Assembly: GCA_049325275.1 (NCBI GenBank)
Contig: JBMOLU010000081.1
Location: 62,001 to 126,000 of the forward strand
From: CAIQJJ01 sp049325275
GTDB taxonomy: Bacteria > Chloroflexota > Anaerolineae > Anaerolineales > UBA4823
Direction of reading: 5' to 3'
Length of the DNA: 64,000 bases
The notes below the pieces were generated by a model. It saw only the letters and a list, made by a program, of their open reading frames with translations. It was not told where the DNA came from and did not search any database. Positions 34,101 through 41,655 of this stretch are shown here, in pieces; within the stretch, counting starts at the first letter, position 1; every line of letters starts with the position of its first letter. The position numbers and the translations under genes are program-made.

Positions 34101-34182
34101 CCAGGGCGGGCAGTGCCACCAGCAGCATCAGCGCAAACAGACGGAAACGCGTGCTGCGCCAGTTCGTCAGAGCGGCCTTCAT
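31144..34182 (-). CDS. multi-PAS sensor histidine kinase (HisKA_3/NarX type)
   Basis: A 1012-residue membrane kinase. A helix at about residues 15-35 and a second at about 285-305 ('LWWKLALLGLTFLGAMLVAWW') enclose an extracellular Cache-like domain of ~245 residues. A HAMP segment follows ('QLMSAVNQVQAGDLSV'), then three PAS-PAC units (about 370-495, 500-625 and 630-770), each with an 'EKRYIRKDG'-like core. The kinase part has the phosphoacceptor 'RLARDLHDAVTQTLFS' and an HATPase domain 'YRLAQEALNNVVKHA', 'VVDNGIGFD'. The ATG at 34182 overlaps the stop of the binding-protein gene (ATGA), which favours it over the upstream start at 34191. Its output partner is the adjacent regulator. Confidence 0.94.
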   Translation of the reverse strand: MKAALTNWRSTRFRLFALMLLVALPALGVQVFGAWSDLQRDLADRESAVIQVAAQAQGEFINLVAKSRTVFTDLVRLNEMRRPDNCTQIYNDLRFAYERLAPDATNLALADADGNLYCAVNPLQGERNIAIQLYFQSAVQTLDLAIGTYTRTPNTSAPTLAIAYPVLSFDGEPQTVIIATFDTHWLEAWQSAATLPPGAALTLLTSDGEILQRWVDGAMVEPTQVPAGWFDALPDESGVIEVLDVDGVRRLDTRGIIGSDPAPTYFHLGYPVAEIYVNAYRSLWWKLALLGLTFLGAMLVAWWGSERWFLYPLNQLMSAVNQVQAGDLSVRSAAPTERSHGLDELILLAQSFDRMADALQQREIERRQSEERFRAVYENAAIGISLVAPDRQVLDVNPTLLQMSGYTEAELKELRGLGITYPEDLEVGQAELGEVLAGKRPSYQVEKRYIHKDGRVHWIRQTVSPVRDPDGKLLYLVTIAEDIDQQKRAVEELRESEARFRAMFDSAAVGVAVMTLDRRIVQVNQTATRLTGYTPEEMNAINPSMLAIEEDRYIDRELFIELIQGQRDQYTVEKRYIRKDGSIFWGRVNFSAVRGADGKPVYTIGLIEDISEEKEAQNRIAESEALFRTLYDYAEIGIVLVDLGTDGNQPLDATRFRQLVTNQRFNPAMLRMFGYREEEFLRTEIIDLIYPDDRNLDTEQFRQLLIGEIDGFRSEKRFVRKNGSVFWGRLTDSLVRAADGTPRMVIGIIEDVNEERQVKERLIAQEAEYRHTLEERIAERTAELHQANALLQQKAAQDAVTAERTRLARDLHDAVTQTLFSTTLIADVLPDIWDMNPEEGKRRLEEVRQLTRGALAEMRTLLVELRPNALIEIPLPTLLRQLTEAMIGRSRINIQLGVEGDSMRKLPPEVQVGLYRLAQEALNNVVKHAKASQAIITLRLGEIVRDERVRDEQVRRGLVRLTVVDNGIGFDPSRVTVDHLGLQIMRERAEAIGAKFSIYSEPGEGTQISVVW

Positions 34183-35522
34183 CGATCCCACCTCCCCTGC
34201 ATCAACGGTGCAGCATCTTCAACGGCCTGCCGAAGCGCTTCGGCAGCGCTGGCCTCGTTGTTCCAGATTTTGTCCAACGCCGGGCGCACGGCTTTGTCCA
34301 GGACTTCGGCATAATTTTTCAGGTAATAGGACGGCAGCGGGGTGGAATAGTTGACCACGTAATCGGTGAAGGCTGGGCGCATTTCGAGCGGGTGGGTGGG
34401 GTTATCGAGCCAGAGTTTCATCTTATCAGGCTCGGTGTAATACACCTTTTGCAGCGGCATCCACAGGCCGCGGGCGAACAAATCTACCGCTTCGGGGTTG
34501 TTGTGAAATTTGTAGAAGCGAATGGCGGCTTCTTGATTGGATGTATTCGAGAAAATCACCGTCGGCGACCCCAAGATAACCGTTACCGGGGTTTCCAGGC
34601 TGGGCAGCACGGCCACACCGAAGTTCAGGTCTTTGACCGATGCGTAATCGAGCAGGCTCCACTGGCCGGAGATGTGCATGGCCAGGTTGCCAGTTTGCAG
34701 CATAGCCACGTAGCCAGGCAGATTTTGATCTTGCTGCGGGGTGGGCGCGACATGCTGCACCCACATCAGATCGGCCAGGTTTTGGATAGCCTGGCTGGCC
34801 TCGGGGGAATCGAGCAGCAGGCGTGAGCCGTCATCGTTGACCACCTGTCCACCGTTGCTGAAGACAAAGGGGTAAAACGTCCAGCCTTCGTAGATTTTGT
34901 CGAAGGCCGCGCCGTAAGTGCGAATTTGGGCCGGGTCAAAGCCGGCTTGGTCGGCGTGTTTACCGTTGGCATCCATGGTCAACTTTTGGGCAGCCGCCAG
35001 GAATTGATCCCATGTCCAGGCCTGGGCCGGGTCGGCGGGGGGGTATGGGATGCCCGCCTGGTCGAACAGGGTTTTGTTGTAAAACAACAAAGTGGCTTCA
35101 ACAGCAGTATTCAGGCCCGCAATTTTGCCGGGGGCGTAGTAGTAACGCGTTTCGGGCAGGGCGGAGGAAAGCAGCGGGTCGCTCTGCACCAGTTCGGTCA
35201 AATCCATCACCTTGCCCTGCTCGGCCCACAATGGGGCCTGCAAGCCGGGCATGTAGCCCAAATCTGGCCCTTTGCCATCGAGGATCATCGCCGAGATGCG
35301 CGCCAGGTATTCTTCGTAAGGGAATTGCAGGGTTCGCACATCAATATCGGGGTTGGCCTGCTCGAAGGCGGCGGCCATGCTTTCGATGGCGGCTTTTTCC
35401 ATGTCTGAGCCCCAGTAGGTGAAGGTCAGGATCGTTTTTTGCGGGGCGGGGGTGAGTTGTGGGGAACAGGCAGCCAGCGTGAAGAGGAGCATGGATAGGA
35501 TCAGGACAATTTTGCGCGGCAT
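34179..35522 (-). CDS. sugar-type ABC extracellular solute-binding lipoprotein
   Basis: A 447-residue family 1 solute-binding protein. The signal peptide ends in the lipobox 'LLFTLAAC', so the protein is membrane-anchored outside. Typical features are 'ILTFTYWGSDMEKAAIESMAAAFEQANPDIDV', 'YNKTLFDQAGIPYPPADPAQAWTWDQFLAAAQKL' and 'FVFSNGGQVVNDDG'. The ATG at 35522 has a GGAGG four bases upstream; the longer open frame upstream has no matching features. No ABC permease is encoded nearby. The gene overlaps the histidine kinase gene, so it more likely presents a ligand to the sensor than to a transporter. Confidence 0.92.
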   Translation of the reverse strand: MPRKIVLILSMLLFTLAACSPQLTPAPQKTILTFTYWGSDMEKAAIESMAAAFEQANPDIDVRTLQFPYEEYLARISAMILDGKGPDLGYMPGLQAPLWAEQGKVMDLTELVQSDPLLSSALPETRYYYAPGKIAGLNTAVEATLLFYNKTLFDQAGIPYPPADPAQAWTWDQFLAAAQKLTMDANGKHADQAGFDPAQIRTYGAAFDKIYEGWTFYPFVFSNGGQVVNDDGSRLLLDSPEASQAIQNLADLMWVQHVAPTPQQDQNLPGYVAMLQTGNLAMHISGQWSLLDYASVKDLNFGVAVLPSLETPVTVILGSPTVIFSNTSNQEAAIRFYKFHNNPEAVDLFARGLWMPLQKVYYTEPDKMKLWLDNPTHPLEMRPAFTDYVVNYSTPLPSYYLKNYAEVLDKAVRPALDKIWNNEASAAEALRQAVEDAAPLMQGRWDR

Positions 35523-35596
35523 AGAACCTCCGAATAAGGCTATTATACGTGCTTGTTTGGTTGCTTGTTGGTACACAGCATACTCTTGATCAAACA

Positions 35597-35668
35597 AAGC
35601 CTCCCCGTCTGAGAGGGGAGGTGAGATTGGCCAATCGGCCAAGATTCATCCTGGTCAAGTGGGCAGGG
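35597..35668 (-). repeat. dispersed two-hairpin repeat, copy 4 (minus)
   Basis: On the minus strand it reads CTGCCCACTTGACCAGGATG, AATCTTGGCCGATTGGCCAA and a stem CCTCCCCTC/GAGGGGAGG. The TGA of ACTTGACC serves as stop codon of the small frame at 35655-35846. Confidence 0.85.
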
Positions 35669-35846
35669 TAAGTTTCATATTTTCTCCATCCACACGTTGC
35701 GGAATTTGCCGCTTTTGTATCTTCTCAATATCCTGGGGTGAGAGGTGTAACGCACTTTCTTTGAACCGTAAAAGTCGCTGCTCGCCCGAAAAGTGCGTTG
35801 CACCTCCCCAAATTATTGAGATGATACGAAAATTGAATGATGTCAT
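35655..35846 (-). CDS. possible 63-residue ORF ending inside a repeat
   Basis: The ATG at 35846 overlaps the stop of the SRPBCC-like gene (ATGA), which favours translation. The product (MTSFNFRIISIIWGG...) has no recognised family, and its last codons and stop belong to repeat copy 4. A 17-bp inverted repeat (GAGGTGTAACGCACTTT at 35742-35758 and its near complement at 35790-35806) lies within it. It may be a decayed gene start rather than a functional gene. Confidence 0.3.
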   Translation of the reverse strand: MTSFNFRIISIIWGGATHFSGEQRLLRFKESALHLSPQDIEKIQKRQIPQRVDGENMKLTLPT

Positions 35847-36721
35847 GAGTGTGACTCCTGTAGTTGCACTTCATTTGTCTGCCGTAAGTCCCACACCAAC
35901 CCGGCCAGCAAGCCAGCGACCAGCACGCCGCGCACCCCAAGCGGTGGGAACAGGAAAGTGAGTATCAACAAGATCATGATCCCGGCCACACAAACGGCCA
36001 GGGGCTTTCTCCAGTCCTGACGGGTAATGAACAGCACACCTGCAACCAGGCTGATGACGAAGGCCGTCAGCCAGATGCCGATTTCATAGGCAGTGACCCA
36101 CCCCGAGGCGCTGTGGCCTTCGGCGCGCTGCTTGAGGGTGTCGAGGGTCTTCAGCTCCATCACCACATCGGGGATTTCAAGCACGAAAGCGGCGACGGGT
36201 GGCATCATGGCGGCATCGAAGCTCTCGCGAATCACCAGGCGGGTGTGCGTCTTGTCCAACGGGAATAATCCGATCATGAACGTCCAGAATGGTTTCCCGG
36301 CGTCATCTTTCGATTGCCAACCAAACCACTGAAAAGGTTCGATAGCGCTGACAAAACTGACACACATATTGGCCGCCATGCAGATCGGGTCACCAAGTTT
36401 CAGGTCTTGGTATTCAGGCACAATGTGGTCGGCAGTGTGGATGTCAAATCCGAACAGATTCTCCAGCCAGTCGTAGCTGTACCAACCGCCGCGGCCCTGG
36501 CCCCACTGCACCAGCCACGGCCAAATTTGTTCGGGTGTTGCTTCGATGGTGATCGCCCGCGTCCAGCGCGCCCCATCAAGATCGCCCGGCATGGCACGGG
36601 CCACATCTTCACTGGCCGTTCCCCAATTTAAGTGCAGGGGACGGATAACCAGGTACCCGAGAACCAGGACGAGCAGCACGATCGCAATTCCACCAAAAAT
36701 ACGTTTGAGTTTCGCCTTCAT
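35843..36721 (-). CDS. membrane-anchored SRPBCC-domain protein
   Basis: A protein of about 292 residues. A single N-terminal helix ('IFGGIAIVLLVLVLGYLVI') precedes an SRPBCC-like hydrophobic-ligand domain ('WTRAITIEATPEQIWPWLVQWGQGRGGWYSYDWLENLFG...DHIVPEYQDLKLGDPI', 'THTRLVIRESF'). Two or three further helices close the protein ('IGIWLTAFVISLVAGVLFIT', 'LAVCVAGIMILLILTFLFPPLG'). SRPBCC domains bind lipids or small hydrophobic molecules; the ligand is unknown. The start at 36721 has AAAGGA upstream. A truncated paralogue of its N-terminus lies at 17987-18070. Confidence 0.75.
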   Translation of the reverse strand: MKAKLKRIFGGIAIVLLVLVLGYLVIRPLHLNWGTASEDVARAMPGDLDGARWTRAITIEATPEQIWPWLVQWGQGRGGWYSYDWLENLFGFDIHTADHIVPEYQDLKLGDPICMAANMCVSFVSAIEPFQWFGWQSKDDAGKPFWTFMIGLFPLDKTHTRLVIRESFDAAMMPPVAAFVLEIPDVVMELKTLDTLKQRAEGHSASGWVTAYEIGIWLTAFVISLVAGVLFITRQDWRKPLAVCVAGIMILLILTFLFPPLGVRGVLVAGLLAGLVWDLRQTNEVQLQESHS

Positions 36722-36752
36722 CACAGATATTCCTTTCACATTCGTTATGGTT

Positions 36753-37463
36753 TTAGAGCGTCAAATAAACCGTCAGCACCGAAACATCCATCAGCGCATG
36801 GACGATAGCGAAGTAGGGCAGCAGGTTAGGGCGCAGTTTAACCATCAGGCCGGCGTACAGGGCAAAGGGCAAGAACATCAGCCCGCGCCAGAGCAGGTAA
36901 CGGCCATCGCCGATGAACGGCAGGAAACAGTGTTGCAAAGCGAGAAAGCAGGATGTGACGAGATAGGCCAGCCAGGGGGACTTTCCGTTGAACAGGCGGG
37001 GCATGATGTAGCCGAAGTAGGTAGGCAACTCGGCAAAGGCAATCGTCAGAGGAAAGAGCAGCCCAACCACCAGTGCCCAGGTTGGCAGGGGATGGAAGAT
37101 CATCTGGATGGGGATCATTGGGTCGCCAAAGATGACCGCAGCGAGGAAATTCATCGGCGCGGCGGCGATGGGCATGCCAATCAGCCCGGAGCCGAAAAAC
37201 CAGAGCAGGTCGGTTTTCCAGGTTGTGCGCGAAAAGCGCAGGATGTCGAGATAGCGTTTCCCTTCGGAGCGGAAGGCGAACACCAGCAGTGCAATCGAAA
37301 CCAGATTGGCAAAAACGGGGAAGAATATCCACCAGCGGGCCGCCTCTTGCCAGGCAGGGTTGATCCCGGCGAGCGCCAGGAAGAGAGCGATGAGCGCCTG
37401 GGCAATGACGAATAGGAATGAGCGGGAAAAGAGCATGAACCAGGGAGCAGATTGATTTTTCAT
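36753..37463 (-). CDS. divergent CPBP-family membrane protein
   Basis: A protein of about 236 residues with six to seven helices. The motif region 'FAELPTYFGYIMPRLF' aligns with the CPBP EExxxR box but has only one Glu; 'LALQHCFLPF' and 'FAIVHALMDVSVL' supply the two His boxes. It is therefore a divergent member of the CAAX-protease-like family and may lack protease activity. The start at 37463 (MKNQSAPWF) follows a GGAATCGTCACC region; the longer frame upstream is repeat-derived. It probably forms an operon with the SRPBCC gene (31 bases apart). Confidence 0.75.
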   Translation of the reverse strand: MKNQSAPWFMLFSRSFLFVIAQALIALFLALAGINPAWQEAARWWIFFPVFANLVSIALLVFAFRSEGKRYLDILRFSRTTWKTDLLWFFGSGLIGMPIAAAPMNFLAAVIFGDPMIPIQMIFHPLPTWALVVGLLFPLTIAFAELPTYFGYIMPRLFNGKSPWLAYLVTSCFLALQHCFLPFIGDGRYLLWRGLMFLPFALYAGLMVKLRPNLLPYFAIVHALMDVSVLTVYLTL

Positions 37464-37506
37464 GGTGACGATTCCTTTTTGTTTTGAATCATAGCGCGGG
37501 GGAAAG

Positions 37507-37577
37507 AAAAACTCCCCCGTCGCGGGGGGAGTTCTCGTTAACCGCACGGCCAATGCACAACTGGTCAGTTGGATAGG
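37507..37577 (-). repeat. dispersed two-hairpin repeat, copy 5 (minus)
   Basis: On the minus strand it starts CCTATCCAACTGACCAGTTG a few bases after the methyltransferase stop, has a GGCCGTGCGG middle and the stem AACTCCCCC/GGGGGAGTT. Confidence 0.8.
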
Positions 37578-37581
37578 AAAT

Positions 37582-38346
37582 TCATTGCACAAGATACAGA
37601 TAGCGCGCATGCAAGCCATCTTCTATCGCCTGGCGGATGCCCTCGCTATCTCCCAGGCGGTTTTCGTAGATAAACAGGGCATTCTCCGCTTCAAAGAGCG
37701 GTTTGAGTCCGTCGAGGGCAGCCCTGCGCCGCAATGCCTGGGCATAGTCCTGGGAAGTCAGGTTCCAGGTTTGGAAAGATAGCCCGTTGGCATTCAGCGC
37801 TGCCGCCAGGGGCGTCTGATCGGCGGGCAGGCGTTCTTTGGGGAATTGATCCAGCGGCACCCACGGCTCACGCCCATAGGAGAAAAAGATCGCCATCTGC
37901 CCACCGGGTTTGAGGGCCGTTTTGAGCGCGGCCAATGTAGCGGCATAATCTTCACTGAAATAGAGCGTATCTGCCAAAAGGATCAGGTCGAATGTCGCGG
38001 GAGGCAAATCCAGGTGGTTGATGTCGCCAACGATGAAATCCAGGCGCTCCGCTTTGGCGGCTGTGCGCTGGCGGGCCTGTTCAATGGCCTGGGGAATGTA
38101 ATCCAGCCCGGTGAAGTGCGCCCCAGAACGGTCGGAGAGGTATTCGGCCATGCGCCCATCCCCGCAGCCCAGGTCGAGGGCGCGCTGGCCGGGGTGTAAT
38201 TGTGTCACTTTCAAGAGCAATTCAAGCTGCTCCATATCGACGAAGCCGTGCTGGCTCAGGTCTTTGCCGTAGACACGTTCGCAAAAGAGATGATGGGCTT
38301 GGCTGTGTTCTAGGGCGGTATAGAAGGCATTGTAAAAGTCTTTCAT
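37582..38346 (-). CDS. class I SAM-dependent methyltransferase
   Basis: A 254-residue methyltransferase. Motif I is 'RALDLGCGDGRMAEYLSD', the acidic SAM ligand lies in 'HFTGLDYIPQAIEQA', motif II is 'LDFIVGDINHLDLPPATFDLILLADTLYF' and motif IV-like 'LKPGGQMAIFFSY' follows. The N-terminal 40 residues and the C-terminal part probably bind the substrate, a small molecule by family analogy. It is read after the chimeric hydrolase ORF (6 bases apart) in the same direction. Confidence 0.9.
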   Translation of the reverse strand: MKDFYNAFYTALEHSQAHHLFCERVYGKDLSQHGFVDMEQLELLLKVTQLHPGQRALDLGCGDGRMAEYLSDRSGAHFTGLDYIPQAIEQARQRTAAKAERLDFIVGDINHLDLPPATFDLILLADTLYFSEDYAATLAALKTALKPGGQMAIFFSYGREPWVPLDQFPKERLPADQTPLAAALNANGLSFQTWNLTSQDYAQALRRRAALDGLKPLFEAENALFIYENRLGDSEGIRQAIEDGLHARYLYLVQ

Positions 38347-38352
38347 CTGGAA

Positions 38353-39144
38353 TTATCCGCGGGTCAGCAAGCTGTGAATGACGGAGTTGATCACTTTGGC
38401 CCCGATCAGCCCGGCCACCAGCAAAAGCGCCTGCTGCTCGTTGGCGATGAAGGGCAATTTCACACTGAGGAACACGGCCCCAGCCACCAGCAAAATGGCC
38501 GCGCCGAGGATGTACCCGACGATGGCGAGGGGATGCCTCCAGGCGTTGAGCGCAGCCACACGCCCGATGCCGCCCGAAGTACACATCGCCATCCCCAAAA
38601 CGATGAGGACGATCAAATCGAAGCGCGCATTGGAAAGCAGCGGCTGATACCCCGTAAAAGCAGCAACTCCCCCGTCAAGGGGGGAGTTGTGTTTGGCCCA
38701 TCGGCTAAGATTCAGACTGGCCAGGTGGAAAGTCTCGTTCATGTTCAGGGCGGCGTTGATGAACAGCATACCCTGAATGACCTGCGGAAAGCGTTGGATG
38801 TAACCCATCATCAGCAATCCTGCGAAGGAATGGCCCATCGTCAGCCAGCGTTCGATGCCCAGGGCCTGGCGCGCTGTCTCGAAATCGGCCACCATTCGTT
38901 CCAACGTGTAATTACCATCTTGCGGGCTGGTCGAACGGCAGCAACTGCGCTGATCCAGATAGATCATCTGGAAGTGGCGCTCGAAAATATCACCGGCGAA
39001 CTTGCGCGCCCAGTAACTGCCCGATCCCGGCCCGCCGTGAACGTACAGGCAGGGCGTACCGCGGCCGCCTACTTCGATGTGCAATGCAACGCCGTCGGAT
39101 GTGATCACTTTCTGGAATGTGGTTTCAACTTGAGGGATGTTCAT
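38353..39144 (-). pseudogene. in-frame chimera: alpha/beta-hydrolase front, repeat, membrane-protein tail
   Basis: The first ~130 residues are the front of an alpha/beta hydrolase of the proline iminopeptidase type: 'LYVHGGPGSGSYWAR', 'MIYLDQRSCCRSTSPQDGNYTLERMVADFETARQALG' and nucleophile elbow 'TMGHSFAGLLMMG'. Then the DNA of repeat copy 6 is read through in frame ('HLASLNLSRWAKHNSPLDGGV'), and the last ~90 residues are three helices of an unrelated membrane protein ('DLIVLIVLGMAMCTSGGIG', 'AIVGYILGAAILLVAGAVFLS'). The hydrolase lacks its cap, acid and histidine, so it cannot be an active hydrolase. The open frame survived because the usual TGA of the repeat is TGG here. The ATG at 39144 overlaps the upstream stop. 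Confidence 0.75.
38664..38728 (-). repeat. dispersed two-hairpin repeat, copy 6 (minus, inside an ORF)
   Basis: On the minus strand it reads CCACCTGGCCAGTCTGAATC, TTAGCCGATGGGCCAAAC and AACTCCCCCCTTGACGGGGG. It lies exactly at the join between hydrolase and membrane-protein pieces. Confidence 0.85.
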
Positions 39145-40160
39145 TGAGACTCCGGGTTCGGTTGCCATAGCTGCCCAAACTGCACCACGGCAGTGGGATC
39201 GAATAACGGCGCACCGGTTTGTTCAGCAGCCTGGTTGTACCGCACCAAAAAATTGGGCAGCGAACACACACAGGCAACGATGGATTCGGTAGAGTGAACC
39301 TGGCTCATGATTTCCACCATGCGCGCCCCGATGTAATGGCCCGCAGGCTGAATCCCTTCCAGGTCAACGGCGATTTCATCGTAGGCGCGCTGGCACGCCT
39401 GGAAATCGGCCCCAGGGGTCAGAGCTTTGGTCAAAATATCGCTGGCCTGGGCCAGCAGGAGGCGGTCTTCGCGGGCGAAATGCTCCAACTTGGCGATGAC
39501 TGCGGCCGGCATGTGCGCCAAGTCAGCCTTGAGCGGGGAGCAGTAAAAGTTTGCCAGGCCCTCGGCCAGCAGGTTTTGCGCGTGCCGCACGGCCACCGCC
39601 CGCCCGGATATTTCGGTCAGAATGGCCTGCCGGATAGGGTCGTGCACCGCCCAATAGCCAAAACCAACATGGTGCAATTCATGACGAATGACCGGCCCCA
39701 ACTGGTCAGGGTGGTTAAAGTGCAACAAGCTCAGGCCGATCCCATCCTGAAACTGAAAGCCTCCATTGAAGCCATCCACGGTGTAATGGATGGTCGCATC
39801 CAGCGGCGTATCGGGCGGCAGGAAAGTGGCCGTCTGTTCGGCCAGGGCAGAAGCATCCAGACCTTTCAAGTTGTCCAGGCCGGCCTGCAACTCTTCCAGG
39901 TTTTCCAGAGCGAAATGAAAACCGCGCGCCAGGCCTGCCAGCACCGGGTGTTCGCTCTGCCAGCTTGGTTCGGCAAAGCGTTGCACTGTTTCACCGATGT
40001 TTTGCCGGGTAACGCCTTTCCATTGGCAGTAATAGTCCACAAAAAAAGCGTTGGCATCCAGCACCGAGGAGATTTCTGCCTGGGAAGGGTATTGCCCCAG
40101 GCGTGAATTCTTCAGAACATCGAAAAGGGACTGCGCACCAAGACATTCAATGGTCAGCAT
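39141..40160 (-). CDS. putative zinc peptidase of the DUF5700 type
   Basis: A 339-residue soluble protein. The motif 'GPVIRHELHHVGFGYW' is a zinc-binding HExxH, and the downstream 'LLAEGLANFYCSP' offers a Glu as third ligand, as in gluzincins. The family resembles DUF5700 putative zinc-dependent peptidases. No signal peptide is present. It overlaps by 7 bases the end of the serine hydrolase gene and by 4 bases the next gene, so it belongs to the operon 41479-37582. Confidence 0.7.
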   Translation of the reverse strand: MLTIECLGAQSLFDVLKNSRLGQYPSQAEISSVLDANAFFVDYYCQWKGVTRQNIGETVQRFAEPSWQSEHPVLAGLARGFHFALENLEELQAGLDNLKGLDASALAEQTATFLPPDTPLDATIHYTVDGFNGGFQFQDGIGLSLLHFNHPDQLGPVIRHELHHVGFGYWAVHDPIRQAILTEISGRAVAVRHAQNLLAEGLANFYCSPLKADLAHMPAAVIAKLEHFAREDRLLLAQASDILTKALTPGADFQACQRAYDEIAVDLEGIQPAGHYIGARMVEIMSQVHSTESIVACVCSLPNFLVRYNQAAEQTGAPLFDPTAVVQFGQLWQPNPESQ

Positions 40161-41479
40161 GGCAACATCTCCACCGCGGCGGGGTCGAACTTCTCTTGGG
40201 GCAGGGCCGCCACCTGCGAAGCGAGAATCTCCAACAGCTTGCGGGCAATCTCGGTGCCATGATTCTCAAACCGGGCGGGGTTAAAGCGGTTGGTCATCGT
40301 CACCACGCCCAATTGCACATCCGAAATGCCCAAAGCCGCTGCCAGATAGCCGACATGCCCGCCATCGTGACCGAAATTCTCGCGTCCGCCATACCAGCCC
40401 TTCCACCAACCCAAAAAGGCGTCGCCGGACGAATGAGCCGGGCATATCCGCCGAACACTGACGGGCGTTAGCACGCGATCGGTTGGCTGCGGGGCCAGGT
40501 GAAAGGCCAGGTAACGCGCCAGATCGCCCGCGGTGCAGCAAATACCACCGGTGTACCCGGCGCAGCCCAACTCCCAGAGCGGGGCAGGCAGGCGGCCCTG
40601 GTCGGTAAAAACGTAGCCAGGGGGCAAGCGCCCGGCCATCGCCGGCGATAGTTCTCGGTGCGAGAAAACCAGTTCGCTGGCAGCCATTCCGAGTGGAGCG
40701 AAAATGCGTTCAGCCAATAGATGCTGGATCGGCTGCCCGGTGGCGCGTTCGAGAGCGATTGCCAGAAGACAGATGCCCAGGTTGGAGTAGACCTTACCGC
40801 TGTCGGGCGGTGTCTCCAGTTCGACTGCGGGCAAAGATGCCAGCAGCCTATCCGTCGGCACATACCACACCATCGGGGTCTGGCCCCCGCTGGCCGGCCA
40901 GGCCCCGATGGTGTAATTCATCGGGTAGTTGACGGCAGCATCACGCGGCAGGCCGCTGGTATGGGCGGCCAGTTGACGCAAGGTGGTGGCCGAATGGGGA
41001 TATTCGGGCAGGTAGCAGCCCAACGGATCGGCCAGGCTGACCACGCCTTGTTCGGCCAACTGCATCAACAGCGTGACGATGAAGGTTTTGGTGATCGAGC
41101 CAATCGGCAAGATGGCTTCGGTCGCCAGAGGCGCTTGGGTTTCCAGATCGGCGATGCCGAAAGCCTGCTCGAAGACGATTTCGCGCCCCAGGTTGATGTG
41201 GCAATCGTCAGATTTGGCGGTGTAGCCGATAAACTTGATGCCGTCGGCGCTCATGCCATAATCGGCATGATAACCATCGGGCACGGAATAGTCGGCAATA
41301 TCAGCACCGAGTTTGGATACTTGACCGGGGTCGGTAGTGATACGCAGGTTAGTCTCTTGTACGAAATCGGTCACGGCCCATGCTCCGGTGGCCAAAATGG
41401 CCGAAACGCCGCAGCCGCATAGGATGACCAGCGCACCGAGGATACCGAGAATGATCCAGATGGTTTTGTTTGTGTTCAT
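40154..41479 (-). CDS. serine hydrolase (class C beta-lactamase fold) with fused N-terminal segment
   Basis: A 441-residue protein with an N-terminal helix ('IIWIILGILGALVILCGCG'-like, residues 7-35). Residues 60-95 ('ADIADYSVPDGYHADYGMSADGIKFIGYTAKSDDCHI') resemble the end of a different Chloroflexota exported domain. At about residue 97 the beta-lactamase-type domain starts late ('GREIVFEQAFGIADLETQAPL'), lacking its first strand-helix unit. Its active-site boxes are present: 'GSITKT' (SxxK), 'VYSNLG' (YSN) and 'GHDGGHVG' (HxG). It may be a working enzyme or a join of two genes. The catalytic domain would face outside the cell. Confidence 0.78.
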   Translation of the reverse strand: MNTNKTIWIILGILGALVILCGCGVSAILATGAWAVTDFVQETNLRITTDPGQVSKLGADIADYSVPDGYHADYGMSADGIKFIGYTAKSDDCHINLGREIVFEQAFGIADLETQAPLATEAILPIGSITKTFIVTLLMQLAEQGVVSLADPLGCYLPEYPHSATTLRQLAAHTSGLPRDAAVNYPMNYTIGAWPASGGQTPMVWYVPTDRLLASLPAVELETPPDSGKVYSNLGICLLAIALERATGQPIQHLLAERIFAPLGMAASELVFSHRELSPAMAGRLPPGYVFTDQGRLPAPLWELGCAGYTGGICCTAGDLARYLAFHLAPQPTDRVLTPVSVRRICPAHSSGDAFLGWWKGWYGGRENFGHDGGHVGYLAAALGISDVQLGVVTMTNRFNPARFENHGTEIARKLLEILASQVAALPQEKFDPAAVEMLPC

Positions 41480-41585
41480 GAGAAACTCCGAGGGATGCTT
41501 TTTGTGTTGTGGCCGCCCTGTCCAGCAGGCGGCTACATCAAAGGAGGAGAAAATGTCTGACTGTAGTTTACGCTCGCCGGGGGTT

Positions 41586-41655
41586 ATGTTCCCCCGCTAA
41601 CAGGCGGGTTTGCGCTTGCCCAAGTGGTCAGTGCGGCCCTGATCAGTTGGGCAGG
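41586..41655 (-). repeat. degenerate copy of the dispersed repeat
   Basis: On the minus strand CTGCCCAACTGATCAG is followed by CTGACCACTTGGGCA, two opposed versions of the repeat's 5' box, and then by an imperfect stem CCGCCTGTTAGCGGGGG. It overlaps the last codons of the orphan receiver fragment. Confidence 0.45.

Noticed and set aside
38374..41422. Long plus-strand frames opposite the operon at 37.6-41.5 kb.
   Set aside because: High-GC antisense frames; the minus-strand frames carry catalytic motifs and overlapping start/stop codons.
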